A DNA stretch of 64,000 bases from Deltaproteobacteria bacterium RIFCSPHIGHO2_02_FULL_40_28 (GTDB lineage Bacteria > UBA10199 > 2-12-FULL-40-28), in NCBI GenBank assembly GCA_001798135.1, contig MGRJ01000030.1, forward strand, positions 18,864 through 82,863, given 5' to 3'. Position numbers and translations under genes: made by a program. The notes under the pieces were generated by a model. It saw only the letters and a list, made by a program, of their open reading frames with translations. It was not told the DNA's origin and searched no databases. Below are positions 45,227 to 53,579 of the stretch, one piece after another. The number at the start of each line of letters is the position of its first letter. Position 1 is the first letter of the stretch.

Positions 45227-46129
45227 CTATCCCCTCGGATGAAATTTTTCATGGGCCTCAATGAGGTGTTTTCTAGAAACATGGGTATAAATTTGGGTGG
45301 TGGAAATATCGGCATGCCCCAACATCACCTGAACCGATCGCAAATCGGCCCCACCTTCCAGCAAATGAGTTGCAAAAGAATGACGCAAACTATGCGGTGA
45401 AATATTTTGTTTAATACCGGCTTTCAAGGCATAAAATTTAATGCGCTTCCAAAAAGCCTGGCGAGTAAGCACCTTTCCAGACCCATTTATAAAAACAAAT
45501 TTAGATACATTTTGTTTTAAAATCTTTTTTCGAACCCCTTCCAAGTATTCCTTCATCTCACAAATGGCAAATTTACCCATGGGAACCAAGCGCTCTTTTC
45601 TGCCCTTCCCATAAGTTTTTAAATACCCTTCTGTTAAATGCACATCATCCATTTTTAAATTAACAAGCTCAGAAACCCGCAAACCGCTTGCATACAACAG
45701 TTCTAGCATGGCTCTATCTCTTTGGCCGCGTTTTGTTTTTAAATCGGGAGCATTTAAAAGTTTATCAACATCCAGTCGTGTAGGAGCATGAGGAAGCTTG
45801 CGTCCCAGCTTGGGCGAATCTACCTTTTGTGAAATATCTTCCTTGGTAAATTTTTCTTCAAAACAAAATTTGAAAAAATTACGAAGCACCACCAAATGAC
45901 GAGCCAAACTTCTGGCCACCAAACCCTTCTTTTTTTGCCAAATAAGGTATTTAAGGAGATGTTGTTCATTTAATTCATTCAAAATGGGCACAGCACGCTG
46001 TGCCCCTACACTCACAAATTCTGCAAAGGTGGCTAAATCGTGCGAATAAGCCTCGAGGGTTTTTTTAGATAAGCCTTTTTCAACAACGATGTAGTTTAAA
46101 TAATGATCGATAGCTTCATCCAAATTCAT
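45227..46129 (-). CDS. Tyrosine recombinase of the XerC/XerD family
   Basis: A 300-residue site-specific recombinase. N-terminal SAM-like domain (1-90), catalytic domain with Arg in SGLRVSELVNL, Lys in YGKGRKERLVP, the HSLRH box, LGHADISTT and the nucleophile Tyr in QIYTHV. This fits chromosome-dimer resolution; XerC versus XerD cannot be decided. Residues 41-48 (VGAQRAVP) are encoded by an inserted palindromic repeat of the GTAGGGGC family, in a loop of variable length. The last codons are duplicated at 44778-44809. Confidence 0.93.
   Translation of the reverse strand: MNLDEAIDHYLNYIVVEKGLSKKTLEAYSHDLATFAEFVSVGAQRAVPILNELNEQHLLKYLIWQKKKGLVARSLARHLVVLRNFFKFCFEEKFTKEDISQKVDSPKLGRKLPHAPTRLDVDKLLNAPDLKTKRGQRDRAMLELLYASGLRVSELVNLKMDDVHLTEGYLKTYGKGRKERLVPMGKFAICEMKEYLEGVRKKILKQNVSKFVFINGSGKVLTRQAFWKRIKFYALKAGIKQNISPHSLRHSFATHLLEGGADLRSVQVMLGHADISTTQIYTHVSRKHLIEAHEKFHPRG
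45986..46009. repeat. GTAGGGGC-type palindrome inside the xerC/D coding region
   Basis: GGGCACAG-CACG-CTGTGCCC followed by CTAC: perfect 8-bp arms, 4-nt loop. It is in frame and free of stop codons, adding residues 41-48 of the recombinase. Confidence 0.85.
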
Positions 46130-46178
46130 GATGGGAGGATAGCAAATTTTAAGGAAAATGTCTCCTTAACTCCCCCCA

Positions 46179-46227
46179 CCCCCTCTTATCTTAAGAGGGG
46201 GCAAGCTCCGCAGGAGCGCGGGGGCGT
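46179..46227. repeat. GC-rich hairpin repeat between xerC/D and trmB
   Basis: CCCCCTCTTA and TAAGAGGGGG (46179-46201) form a perfect 10-bp stem with a 3-nt loop; GCTCCGCAGGAGC follows as a second hairpin. It lies in the divergent gap, so it is a dispersed repeat rather than a terminator of either gene. Confidence 0.7.
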
Positions 46228-46265
46228 TATTTTCTTTTGATTTTCAAAAAATCATCCGCTAAAGT

Positions 46266-46874
46266 TTGGGCATGCGCCTTTTCCCCTTCGATCATGAGGT
46301 AAAAAAACCTCTCAAGTTTTTTCCGAAATCGTCCAAAGATTTAACCGGTGATATCTTAGAAATAGGCCCAGGGCGGGGGGGTCTTTTGTTTTACTTGGCG
46401 AGTTTGCAACCTCATAAAAAATTCATTGCCATCGAGTTGGGTAAAAGCCGTTTCTTAAAACTTTCTGAAAATATTCAAAAAAAGAAGTTAGAAAACATCA
46501 CTCTCATTGGAGGTGATGCCAGAATTGTTGTTCCCCAATATTTTTCAGAAAATACCTTCGAAATTATTTATGTTCTTTTTCCAGACCCCTGGCCTAAAGG
46601 TCGTCATGCTTTTCGAAGGTTATTAAGTAAGGAGTTTGTATGGCTTTTAAGCCATGTATTAAAACCTGAAGGAAAATTAATCATTGGTACCGATGTTCAA
46701 AGCTATGCCAAAAAAACCCAAACTCTTTTAAGAGAAGTGCACTGGCTTAAACCCACTCATGATGGATTTTTGCCCAACCTGCCCGAACTTCCAGAAACTT
46801 TTTTTGAAAAAAAATGGAAATCCATGGGACGTAAAAATTATTTTTTAAAGTTGATGAAAAAGTTTAATTTTTAA
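46266..46874 (+). CDS. trmB: tRNA (guanine-N7-)-methyltransferase
   Basis: Methylates G46 in the tRNA variable loop with SAM. The 202-residue protein has the SAM motif LEIGPGRGGLLFYLA, AIELGKSRF and the signature VLFPDPWPKGRHAFRRLLSKEF. Slightly short at the N terminus relative to long forms; the frame start 10 bp upstream (46272 vs 46266) is uncertain by two codons. Ends close to the left end of the GIY-YIG element. Confidence 0.94.
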   Translation: MGMRLFPFDHEVKKPLKFFPKSSKDLTGDILEIGPGRGGLLFYLASLQPHKKFIAIELGKSRFLKLSENIQKKKLENITLIGGDARIVVPQYFSENTFEIIYVLFPDPWPKGRHAFRRLLSKEFVWLLSHVLKPEGKLIIGTDVQSYAKKTQTLLREVHWLKPTHDGFLPNLPELPETFFEKKWKSMGRKNYFLKLMKKFNF

Positions 46875-46888
46875 AATAAGAAGAAATT

Positions 46889-47262
46889 GTCATTGCGAGG
46901 CCCATCTAAGGGCCGAAGCAATCCAGGTTATGAAAAAACCAGCAACTTATATCATAGCCAATAAACAAAATGGAACTTTGTATACTGGAGTTACATCAAA
47001 TTTAATCCAACGTATCTACCAACATAAAAACAACATGGAAGAAAGTTTTACTAAAAAACATGACTGCAAAATGTTAGTTTATTTTGAATCTCATAACACA
47101 ATGCAACAGGCAATAATTAGAGAAAAACAAATTAAAGCTGGATCTCGAAAAAAGAAATTGGCCCTGATAGAATTACTAAATCCAGATTGGAATGATTTGT
47201 ATGAGGAAATTTTAAATTATTAACCTGGATTGCCACGTCGCCTAACGGCTCCTCGCAATGAC
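46889..47262 (+). mobile_element. Miniature element with 42-bp terminal inverted repeats carrying a GIY-YIG gene
   Basis: The left end (46889-46930) and right end (47221-47262, inverted) share GTCATTGCGAGG at the outside and GCAATCCAGGTTA at the inside, both 42 bp long with a variable 17-bp middle. The start codon of the GIY-YIG gene begins at the last base of the left repeat and its stop codon is the first three bases of the right repeat, so the gene fills the element exactly. No clear target-site duplication is visible. Confidence 0.85.
46930..47223 (+). CDS. Single-domain GIY-YIG (UvrC/URI-type) nuclease
   Basis: A 97-residue protein: TYIIANKQNGTLYTGVTSNL supplies the GIY-YIG strands (here YII and YTG), then RIYQHKNNM with the catalytic Arg and His-like positions, and the Glu in AIIREKQIKAG. 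This is the single-domain type often found linked to short inverted repeats. It may cut DNA during movement of its own element. Complete and intact. Confidence 0.92.
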   Translation: MKKPATYIIANKQNGTLYTGVTSNLIQRIYQHKNNMEESFTKKHDCKMLVYFESHNTMQQAIIREKQIKAGSRKKKLALIELLNPDWNDLYEEILNY

Positions 47263-47306
47263 TCACGACTACCGTACTATTTCAAAATTAAAACACTATA
47301 TTATTT

Positions 47307-47690
47307 TTAATCCCCTAAACATTCTTTGATAACGTCTAAGAGTTGTTTGTCTTGGTAGGGTTTATAAAGGCGGGCTTTTACTTTAAAACGTTGCATTTCC
47401 TCATCCATCCCTGTTTCATCTATCCCGCTAATCACAACAACAGGAATATTTTTGGTTTCTTCTTTTTCGGCAAGCATTTCTAAAACAGCAGAACCTTTGC
47501 CATAAGGCATCCGCCAGTCTAAGAGAATAAGATCAGGCAAAATGGCTCGGGCTTTTTCAATGGTGGCTGCTCCATCGTAAGCACAACTCACATCAAAACC
47601 ACATTGTTGTAACCGTTCTGAAAGAACAGCTACAAACTCTTCTTCGTCATCAGCTACAAGTATTTTTTTGTTTTGAGTTTTTGTCATCAT
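47307..47690 (-). CDS. Stand-alone response regulator receiver domain
   Basis: A 127-residue CheY-like protein: acidic pocket DDEEEF, phospho-acceptor Asp in LILLDWRMP, Thr/Ser position VVISG and the Lys in RLYKPYQDK. No output domain is present, so it signals by protein contact. The cognate kinase is not in the window. It starts 1 bp after the AI-2E family transporter stop and is probably co-transcribed. Confidence 0.94.
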   Translation of the reverse strand: MMTKTQNKKILVADDEEEFVAVLSERLQQCGFDVSCAYDGAATIEKARAILPDLILLDWRMPYGKGSAVLEMLAEKEETKNIPVVVISGIDETGMDEEMQRFKVKARLYKPYQDKQLLDVIKECLGD

Positions 47691-47691
47691 T

Positions 47692-48735
47692 TTATGATTT
47701 CAAAAAATCTTCACGGTAAATCCGAATACACCCAACAAACAAAGCTGTAATAACTGGGCCCATTAAAATACCAATGGGACCAAAAAGACGAATTCCCCCC
47801 AAAAGAGAAAAGAAAATAAGCAAAATATGAATTTTGGCCTTCCCCTTCATGATGTAAGGTTTTAAAAAATTATCCACACCCGAGATAAGTAAAAAACCAT
47901 AAAGAAAAAGAAAAGTTCCCCAAACATAATCTCCTTTAAAAAGAAAAACGAGAGAGATGGGAAGCCAAATGGATGTGGCTCCAACAATGGGAATTAACGA
48001 GGCAAAAAAAGTAAGCGAACCAAAAACCATGGGCGCTGGAACCTTGGCAAACCAAAAACCAACACTGGCCAAAAAAGCCTGAAAAAGAGCCGTTACCAGA
48101 TAACCATACACTGTGGCCATCACCATGTTTCTAAGCTCTGAGGTAAGCCTTTGTTCGTGCTTAACCTCTAAGGGCGATAAATCCATCAAGATTTTAAAAA
48201 CCTGTTTTCCCTCCACAAAAAGAAAATAAATACTCACATGCATCACCAAAAAACTAAAAATAAAAGTGGCTGTTTGTCCCAAAACAGCAGGTGAATAACT
48301 ATAAACATACTTCGCCGTCTCAGCAGCTATTTTCTTGGATAAGCCGGCTATATCAAGCACAAGATTAAAGTTGGATTTAAGAAAAGAATCCAGGGGAACA
48401 ATCCATTTTTGTTCAAAATCACTTGAAATAAGATAAGAAAAAAAACGGGAAATATCCAAATTTGAAAAAAAATCAATCGATTGATTAATCACCATAATCA
48501 TCACCAAACTTAAGGGAATGATGAGAATCAACAGGATAAGCAGCGTGGTAATAAAGGAAGCAAGATGGGGTTTCTTTAATTTTTTAGAGATGGAATCATA
48601 AACAGGATAAATCAGAAGAACAAGAATAGAGGCTAATAAAACAGGAATAAGAACAGGTTTAAGAAGAAATAAAAAAACACACCCTAAAAGAAGTAATAAA
48701 ACAAGAAAGGCTTTCTGTTCACTAATTGATTTCAA
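47692..48735 (-). CDS. AI-2E family (PerM/YdiK-type) membrane protein
   Basis: A 347-residue inner-membrane protein with about eight hydrophobic segments; a double segment at the N terminus (FLVLLLLLGCVFLFLL, PVLIPVLLASILVLLIY), a central soluble part, then VYGYLVTALFQAFLAS, PIVGATSIWLPISL and GPVITALFVGCIRIYRED. This is the family signature; substrates vary and autoinducer export is not proven for most members. Follows rplQ by 27 bp on the same strand. Confidence 0.9.
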   Translation of the reverse strand: MKSISEQKAFLVLLLLLGCVFLFLLKPVLIPVLLASILVLLIYPVYDSISKKLKKPHLASFITTLLILLILIIPLSLVMIMVINQSIDFFSNLDISRFFSYLISSDFEQKWIVPLDSFLKSNFNLVLDIAGLSKKIAAETAKYVYSYSPAVLGQTATFIFSFLVMHVSIYFLFVEGKQVFKILMDLSPLEVKHEQRLTSELRNMVMATVYGYLVTALFQAFLASVGFWFAKVPAPMVFGSLTFFASLIPIVGATSIWLPISLVFLFKGDYVWGTFLFLYGFLLISGVDNFLKPYIMKGKAKIHILLIFFSLLGGIRLFGPIGILMGPVITALFVGCIRIYREDFLKS

Positions 48736-48762
48736 TAATTCCCCCCTTAGAATTCTTGATTT

Positions 48763-49272
48763 TTACTTCGCTTTTTTCTTATCTTTTTTTGTTTTTTCTT
48801 TTGGTTCTTTTTTTGCCGTGGTTTTTTTAGCTTTTTCTTTCTTTTCTACCTTGGCTTTTATCTTGGGTTCCTTGGGAGATGTAGGTTCTCCTTTTGCTTT
48901 CGCTTTCGCAGCCCCTTCACCAGGCAAGTATTGAATTAAAGCCATTGCTGCCGCATCACCAGGACGATAACCCAACTTAACAATACGGGTATACCCTCCA
49001 TGGCGATCCTTAAAACGCGGAGCCAATTCATCAAAAATCTTTTTTACTATGGTTTCGGATCTTAAAAAATTAAAGGCTTCTCTTTTGGCAGATAAATCAT
49101 TCTTTTTTCCAATAGTAATCATACGATCTGCAAAACGCCTGAGTTCTTTGGCTTTATGCAGTGTAGTACGGATACTTTCCTTATCTACCAACGAATTAAC
49201 CATATTACGAAATAAAGCCCAACGATGGCTGGTTGTTCTGCCTAATTTTCTGCCTGATACTTGATGTCTCAT
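48763..49272 (-). CDS. rplQ: Ribosomal protein L17
   Basis: Large-subunit protein L17 near the exit tunnel. The core (about 1-118) has RHQVSGRKLGRTTSHRWALF and RHGGYTRIVKLGYRPGDAA. A tail of about 50 Lys/Glu/Ala/Thr-rich residues extends beyond the core. Last gene of the alpha operon, 9 bp after rpoA. Confidence 0.97.
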   Translation of the reverse strand: MRHQVSGRKLGRTTSHRWALFRNMVNSLVDKESIRTTLHKAKELRRFADRMITIGKKNDLSAKREAFNFLRSETIVKKIFDELAPRFKDRHGGYTRIVKLGYRPGDAAAMALIQYLPGEGAAKAKAKGEPTSPKEPKIKAKVEKKEKAKKTTAKKEPKEKTKKDKKKAK

Positions 49273-49281
49273 AATTTCGCC

Positions 49282-50304
49282 TTAAATGATATCGTTTGAT
49301 TGAGTTGTTTGTTCATCAGTTGGGAAAACCCATCCATCAATTTTCATCCCCAAAGATAAACCCATTTCGGTTAAAATTTCTTTAATTTCATTAAGAGATT
49401 TTCTGCCGAAATTTTTTGTTTTTAACATTTCACCCTCGCTCTTTTGCACCAGTTCACCAATATAGCGAATATTGGCATTTTGGAGACAATTGGCAGAACG
49501 TACTGATAATTCCAATTCTTCCACACGACGATTAAGGTTTTCGTTGAACTGAGCCTTTTCTTCCTTTTCTTCAACAGGAAGAGGTTCAATATTTTCATCG
49601 AAATTAATAAATGCCTGCACCTGATCCTTCAAAATCTTGGCCGCAAAAGCTACTGCATCTTCAGGAAGCACAGCTCCATTGGTCCACAACTCTAAATTTA
49701 AAGCATCATAATCGGTATCTTGTCCCACACGAGCATTGGTAACCGTATACGTTACTCTTTCAACAGGTGAAAATTGTGAATCCATAAAAATGGTACCAAC
49801 AGCTGCCCGAGAATCTTTGTTACGTTCAGCCAAAATATAACCCTTGCCCATCTTTACTTTCATTTCCATCTCAAGCTTGGCTTCTTCGCCCAAGGTGGCA
49901 ATGTGATGATTGCCATTTAAAATCTCAACAACTCCACCCGTATCAATGTCACTTGCTTTAATAACCCCAGGACCTTCGGCCTTAAGCGTAATGGTGGCTT
50001 CTTCACCTTGAAGAAGTTTAAGTTTTAACTCCTTCAAATTAAGAATGATGTTGGTTACATCTTCTTTAACTCCAGGAACGGTTGAAAATTCGTGGAGCAC
50101 CCCTTCTATCTTCACAGAAACCACAGCTCCACCCTGCAAAGATGAGAGTAAAATTCTTCTCAAACTATTTCCCAGGGTGATCCCAAAACCCCTCTCCAAA
50201 GGTCTGGCAATAAACTTGCCATAAGTATTGGTGTGGGTGTCTTGATCGATTTCAACAAATCGGGGACGGATTAAATTTCTCCAGTTTTTGTAGATAAGAG
50301 TCAT
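49282..50304 (-). CDS. rpoA: RNA polymerase alpha subunit
   Basis: A 340-residue protein with the N-terminal dimerisation domain ([20 protein letters not shown]) and the C-terminal DNA-contacting domain ([36 protein letters not shown]) joined by an acidic linker near residue 240. Complete. It lies 35 bp downstream of rpsD. Confidence 0.98.
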   Translation of the reverse strand: MTLIYKNWRNLIRPRFVEIDQDTHTNTYGKFIARPLERGFGITLGNSLRRILLSSLQGGAVVSVKIEGVLHEFSTVPGVKEDVTNIILNLKELKLKLLQGEEATITLKAEGPGVIKASDIDTGGVVEILNGNHHIATLGEEAKLEMEMKVKMGKGYILAERNKDSRAAVGTIFMDSQFSPVERVTYTVTNARVGQDTDYDALNLELWTNGAVLPEDAVAFAAKILKDQVQAFINFDENIEPLPVEEKEEKAQFNENLNRRVEELELSVRSANCLQNANIRYIGELVQKSEGEMLKTKNFGRKSLNEIKEILTEMGLSLGMKIDGWVFPTDEQTTQSNDII

Positions 50305-50339
50305 TGATGCCTCCAGTTAATTTTCAAAAAAATAAAAAA

Positions 50340-50969
50340 TTACTTCGAATAAGATTCAACAATTAAATTTTCACTAATCGGCATGGTAATTTGCTCACGT
50401 AACGGCAATGCCTTTATGGTTGCCATCATTTGTTCTTTATCGAGTGTAATCCATTCGGGGATTCCACGCCGCTCACTTGCCTCTAAGGCCCCTAAAATAC
50501 GAGTTACTTTGCGACTTTTTTCTTTTACAGAAACAGTGTCCCCAGGCTTTAAAAAATAAGAAGGAATATTTACCTTCTTACCATTCACAATAAAATGACT
50601 TTGCGTTACTAAAAGCCTGGCCTCATTTCGTGAATTAGCAAAACCCATGCGATACACCATGTTATCTAAACGAGATTCTAAAAGTTTAAGAAGAGTTTCT
50701 CCTGTAATACCCTTAGTTCTTTCAGCCTTTTCAAAAATTCTACGAAATTGTCTCTCTAATACGCCGTAGTATTGCTTTACTTTTTGTTTTTCACGAAGCT
50801 GTAAACCAAACTCAGACAGTTTGCTTTTGCGCCCCTGGCCATGTTGCCCAGGAGGATACTCTCTGCGCTCAATAGCACATTTTTCGGAATAACAACGGTC
50901 GCCTTTCAAGAAAAGTTTTAACCCCTCTCGACGACATAAACGACAAACAGATTCACAATATCTTGCCAT
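50340..50969 (-). CDS. rpsD: Ribosomal protein S4
   Basis: Assembly-initiating S4, 209 residues. It has the zinc-binding N terminus ([14 protein letters not shown], then CYSEKC), PPGQHGQ and the S4 RNA-binding domain ([20 protein letters not shown]). The start at 50967-50969 (MARYCES) matches S4 proteins; the longer frame overlaps rpsK and is rejected. In many bacteria S4 represses its own operon. Confidence 0.97.
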   Translation of the reverse strand: MARYCESVCRLCRREGLKLFLKGDRCYSEKCAIERREYPPGQHGQGRKSKLSEFGLQLREKQKVKQYYGVLERQFRRIFEKAERTKGITGETLLKLLESRLDNMVYRMGFANSRNEARLLVTQSHFIVNGKKVNIPSYFLKPGDTVSVKEKSRKVTRILGALEASERRGIPEWITLDKEQMMATIKALPLREQITMPISENLIVESYSK

Positions 50970-50974
50970 AAAAT

Positions 50975-51424
50975 TTAAACTCTCCTCTTTTTCGGAGGAC
51001 GACACCCATTATGAGGAATGGGGGTTACATCCTGAATTTTAGTAATGCGGATACCCACGGATGAAATTGCGCGTAGTGCCGCTTCTCTACCTGCCCCAGG
51101 CCCCCTTACAAAAGCAACAACCGATCTTAAACCATGCTCAGATGCCTTTCTACCCGCTTCTTCTGCTGCCACTTGAGCTGCAAAAGGAGTGGATTTTCTG
51201 GATCCCTTAAAACCCCTAGCTCCAGCAGAAGACCAAGCCAAAGTATTTCCTTGATAATCTGTAATGGTAATAATGGTGTTATTAAAAGTGGCTTGCACAT
51301 GCACCACACCATGCGCCACATTTTTTCTTACCTTTTTTCTTTTATAGGCCCTTTTATCTACAGGCTTCTCAGTTTTAACCGCCTCACCTGAAACTGTTGG
51401 CAACTTTTGTTTTTCTTTTCCCAT
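50975..51424 (-). CDS. rpsK: Ribosomal protein S11
   Basis: S11, 149 residues with a basic N-terminal extension of about 25 residues before [18 protein letters not shown]. Family segments [19 protein letters not shown] and [15 protein letters not shown] are present. Located 16 bp after rpsM. Confidence 0.98.
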   Translation of the reverse strand: MGKEKQKLPTVSGEAVKTEKPVDKRAYKRKKVRKNVAHGVVHVQATFNNTIITITDYQGNTLAWSSAGARGFKGSRKSTPFAAQVAAEEAGRKASEHGLRSVVAFVRGPGAGREAALRAISSVGIRITKIQDVTPIPHNGCRPPKKRRV

Positions 51425-51440
51425 TTCTATCTAACCTCTC

Positions 51441-51824
51441 TTATTTACTGGTTGGCGCTTTCTTTTTGCCGGCAACCGTTTTTCTTGGACCTTTTCTGGT
51501 TCTCGAATTTGTTTTAGTTCTTTGTCCTCGCACTGGAAGATTTTTCTTATGACGAAGACCGCGATACGTTCCCAAATCAATTAAACGCTTAATGTTCATG
51601 GATACTTCGCGTCTTAAATTTCCTTCTACAGGGTAACTAGAATCGATAACCGAACGAATTTTTGCCAATTGATCATCACTTAATTCATCTGCAATTGAAT
51701 CGGGAGTAATGCCCGCACGCTCTAATATGTCCATAGCTCGCGAACGCCCAATACCATACACATAGGTTAAAGCGATTTTAACTCTTTTACGACCTGGAAT
51801 GTCTACTCCTGCTATTCTTGGCAT
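51441..51824 (-). CDS. rpsM: Ribosomal protein S13
   Basis: S13, 127 residues, head of the small subunit, contacts tRNA. Seen: [14 protein letters not shown]-like start ([20 protein letters not shown]), [12 protein letters not shown], and [19 protein letters not shown]. Basic C-terminal tail [14 protein letters not shown]. It is 10 bp downstream of rpmJ. Confidence 0.98.
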   Translation of the reverse strand: MPRIAGVDIPGRKRVKIALTYVYGIGRSRAMDILERAGITPDSIADELSDDQLAKIRSVIDSSYPVEGNLRREVSMNIKRLIDLGTYRGLRHKKNLPVRGQRTKTNSRTRKGPRKTVAGKKKAPTSK

Positions 51825-51834
51825 TTATCCTCCA

Positions 51835-51948
51835 TTAACCTTGCTTTTGCTTATGACGTTTATTTTCACAAATAATCCGCACAATCCCTTTACGACGGAT
51901 AATTTTGCACTTTTCACAAATTTTCTTAACCGATGATCTTACTTTCAT
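51835..51948 (-). CDS. rpmJ: Ribosomal protein L36
   Basis: A 37-residue frame too short for routine ORF listing: [20 protein letters not shown] and the ending [12 protein letters not shown]. This is the zinc-ribbon L36 with cysteines in CEKC and C (C+ form, the last ligand being His in NKRH). Position between infA and rpsM is the standard one. Confidence 0.96.
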   Translation of the reverse strand: MKVRSSVKKICEKCKIIRRKGIVRIICENKRHKQKQG

Positions 51949-51959
51949 AGTTCCACCAA

Positions 51960-52178
51960 TCACTTGGCCCGATAGATAATACGCCCCCTGCTTAAATCAT
52001 AGGGAGATAATTCGAGCCTTACTTTATCTCCAGGAAGAATTTTAATAAAATGCATCCTCATCTTTCCTGAAATATGGGCCAAAACCTTGTGCCCATTTTC
52101 TAACTCAACTCTAAACATGGCATTTGGAAGCGGTTCTAATACAGTTCCTTCAACTTCAATCGCTTCTTCTTTTGCCAT
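51960..52178 (-). CDS. infA: Translation initiation factor IF-1
   Basis: A 72-residue OB-fold protein: [40 protein letters not shown] and the C terminus [13 protein letters not shown]. Start at 52176-52178; eight further codons upstream overlap the map 3' end and are not conserved. Binds the 30S A site. Confidence 0.98.
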   Translation of the reverse strand: MAKEEAIEVEGTVLEPLPNAMFRVELENGHKVLAHISGKMRMHFIKILPGDKVRLELSPYDLSRGRIIYRAK

Positions 52179-52191
52179 CGTAAACCTCTTT

Positions 52192-52938
52192 TTACAACAC
52201 ACTTAAAATTCTGGGCCCATCCTGCGTGCAAGCAATTGTATGCTCAAAATGCGCCGATAATTTTTTATCCTTTGTCACCACCGTCCACTTATCTTTTAAA
52301 ACTGAAACCTCATGGGTTCCCTCATTCAGCATGGGTTCGATAGCTAAAACCATTCCAACACGAATCCTGGGGCCACATCCTTTTAACCCAAAATTAGGAA
52401 CTTGTGGTTCTTCATGCATCTGCCTGCCAATTCCATGCCCTACAAAATCTCTTACAACCGAATACCCTTTTGCTTCAGCATAGGATTGAACAGCATAACC
52501 AATATCCCCAATCCGTGCCCCGTCCACAACACAATCAATACCCCGCATCAGAGCTTCCTGTGTTGTTTGCATCAGTCTTACTGCCGATTCAGAAACCTGC
52601 CCTACTCCCATCGTCATAGCAGCATCTCCAACATACTCATCGAGAGTAACACCACAATCAATGCCAACAATATCACCTTCCTTTAACTCTCTTGGTCCTG
52701 GAATACCATGTACCACCTCTTCATTAACTGAGGTGCAAATTGCTTTAGGATATCCCCTATAACCAATAAAAGTTGGAATACCACCTCGTAAACGAATATG
52801 TTCAGCAGCTATTCTATTGAGGTCATCGGTTGTCATCCCGGGAGAAACCACCTCTTTTAATTGTAAAAGAACTTCTGCGACAATTTTTGCCGCCTTTGCT
52901 ATTTTTTCAATCTCATCCGGAGACTTCAAAACAATCAA
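52192..52938 (-). CDS. map: Methionine aminopeptidase (type I)
   Basis: Removes the initiator methionine. The 248-residue protein has the metal ligands in [19 protein letters not shown] (two Asp), [19 protein letters not shown] (His) and [10 protein letters not shown] (Glu), then a final Glu in HFEHTIACT. It overlaps the adk stop by four bases. Confidence 0.98.
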   Translation of the reverse strand: MIVLKSPDEIEKIAKAAKIVAEVLLQLKEVVSPGMTTDDLNRIAAEHIRLRGGIPTFIGYRGYPKAICTSVNEEVVHGIPGPRELKEGDIVGIDCGVTLDEYVGDAAMTMGVGQVSESAVRLMQTTQEALMRGIDCVVDGARIGDIGYAVQSYAEAKGYSVVRDFVGHGIGRQMHEEPQVPNFGLKGCGPRIRVGMVLAIEPMLNEGTHEVSVLKDKWTVVTKDKKLSAHFEHTIACTQDGPRILSVL

Positions 52939-53579
52939 TTTACTGATACCCCATTTAAAGCCTTTTCAATCCGATCAAAAATCGCAGTTTTATCCCCCAA
53001 ACCATCAATATTTTTTAAAACGCTTTCTTTGGTATAATACGAAATCAAGGGAGCTGTTTGTTCTTTATAAATATGCAATCTGCGACGAATTGTTTCTTCT
53101 TTATCATCATCTCTTTGATAAAGGTCGCCTCCACAACGATCACATTTTTCTGGAGCCTGCTCTACATGATAACCCGCTCCACAAATTCGACATTCTCTTC
53201 GTCCCGTTAATCTTCGAACCAGTTCCTTCTCGGTTAATTCAAAATTAAGGACCACATTAACTTGCTTGCCCTGGTGACCAAGCCATTCCTTTAAAACATC
53301 GGCTTGATTTAAAGTTCTGGGAAACCCATCTAAAATATAACCATCCCTACAATCGCCCAAACTCAAGCGTTTCTTAACAATTGCAATCACAATATCATCA
53401 GGTACCAAAGAACCCGAAGAAAGGTACTTTTCAGCTTTTAAGCCTTGCTCTGTACCTTCTGCACAGGCCTCTCGAAGCATTTGACCAGTAGAAATAGCTG
53501 GTACCTTCAATTTATTTCTCAAAAGAACCGATTGGGTTCCCTTACCACATCCTGGTGGTCCCAAAAGAATCAAATTCAA
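52935..53579 (-). CDS. adk: Adenylate kinase
   Basis: Interconverts ATP + AMP and 2 ADP. The 214-residue protein is the long-lid form: P-loop GPPGCGKGT (residues 7-15), DGFPRT and a zinc-binding lid with four Cys (CRICG and CDRCGG). It overlaps secY by four bases. Confidence 0.98.
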   Translation of the reverse strand: MNLILLGPPGCGKGTQSVLLRNKLKVPAISTGQMLREACAEGTEQGLKAEKYLSSGSLVPDDIVIAIVKKRLSLGDCRDGYILDGFPRTLNQADVLKEWLGHQGKQVNVVLNFELTEKELVRRLTGRRECRICGAGYHVEQAPEKCDRCGGDLYQRDDDKEETIRRRLHIYKEQTAPLISYYTKESVLKNIDGLGDKTAIFDRIEKALNGVSVN

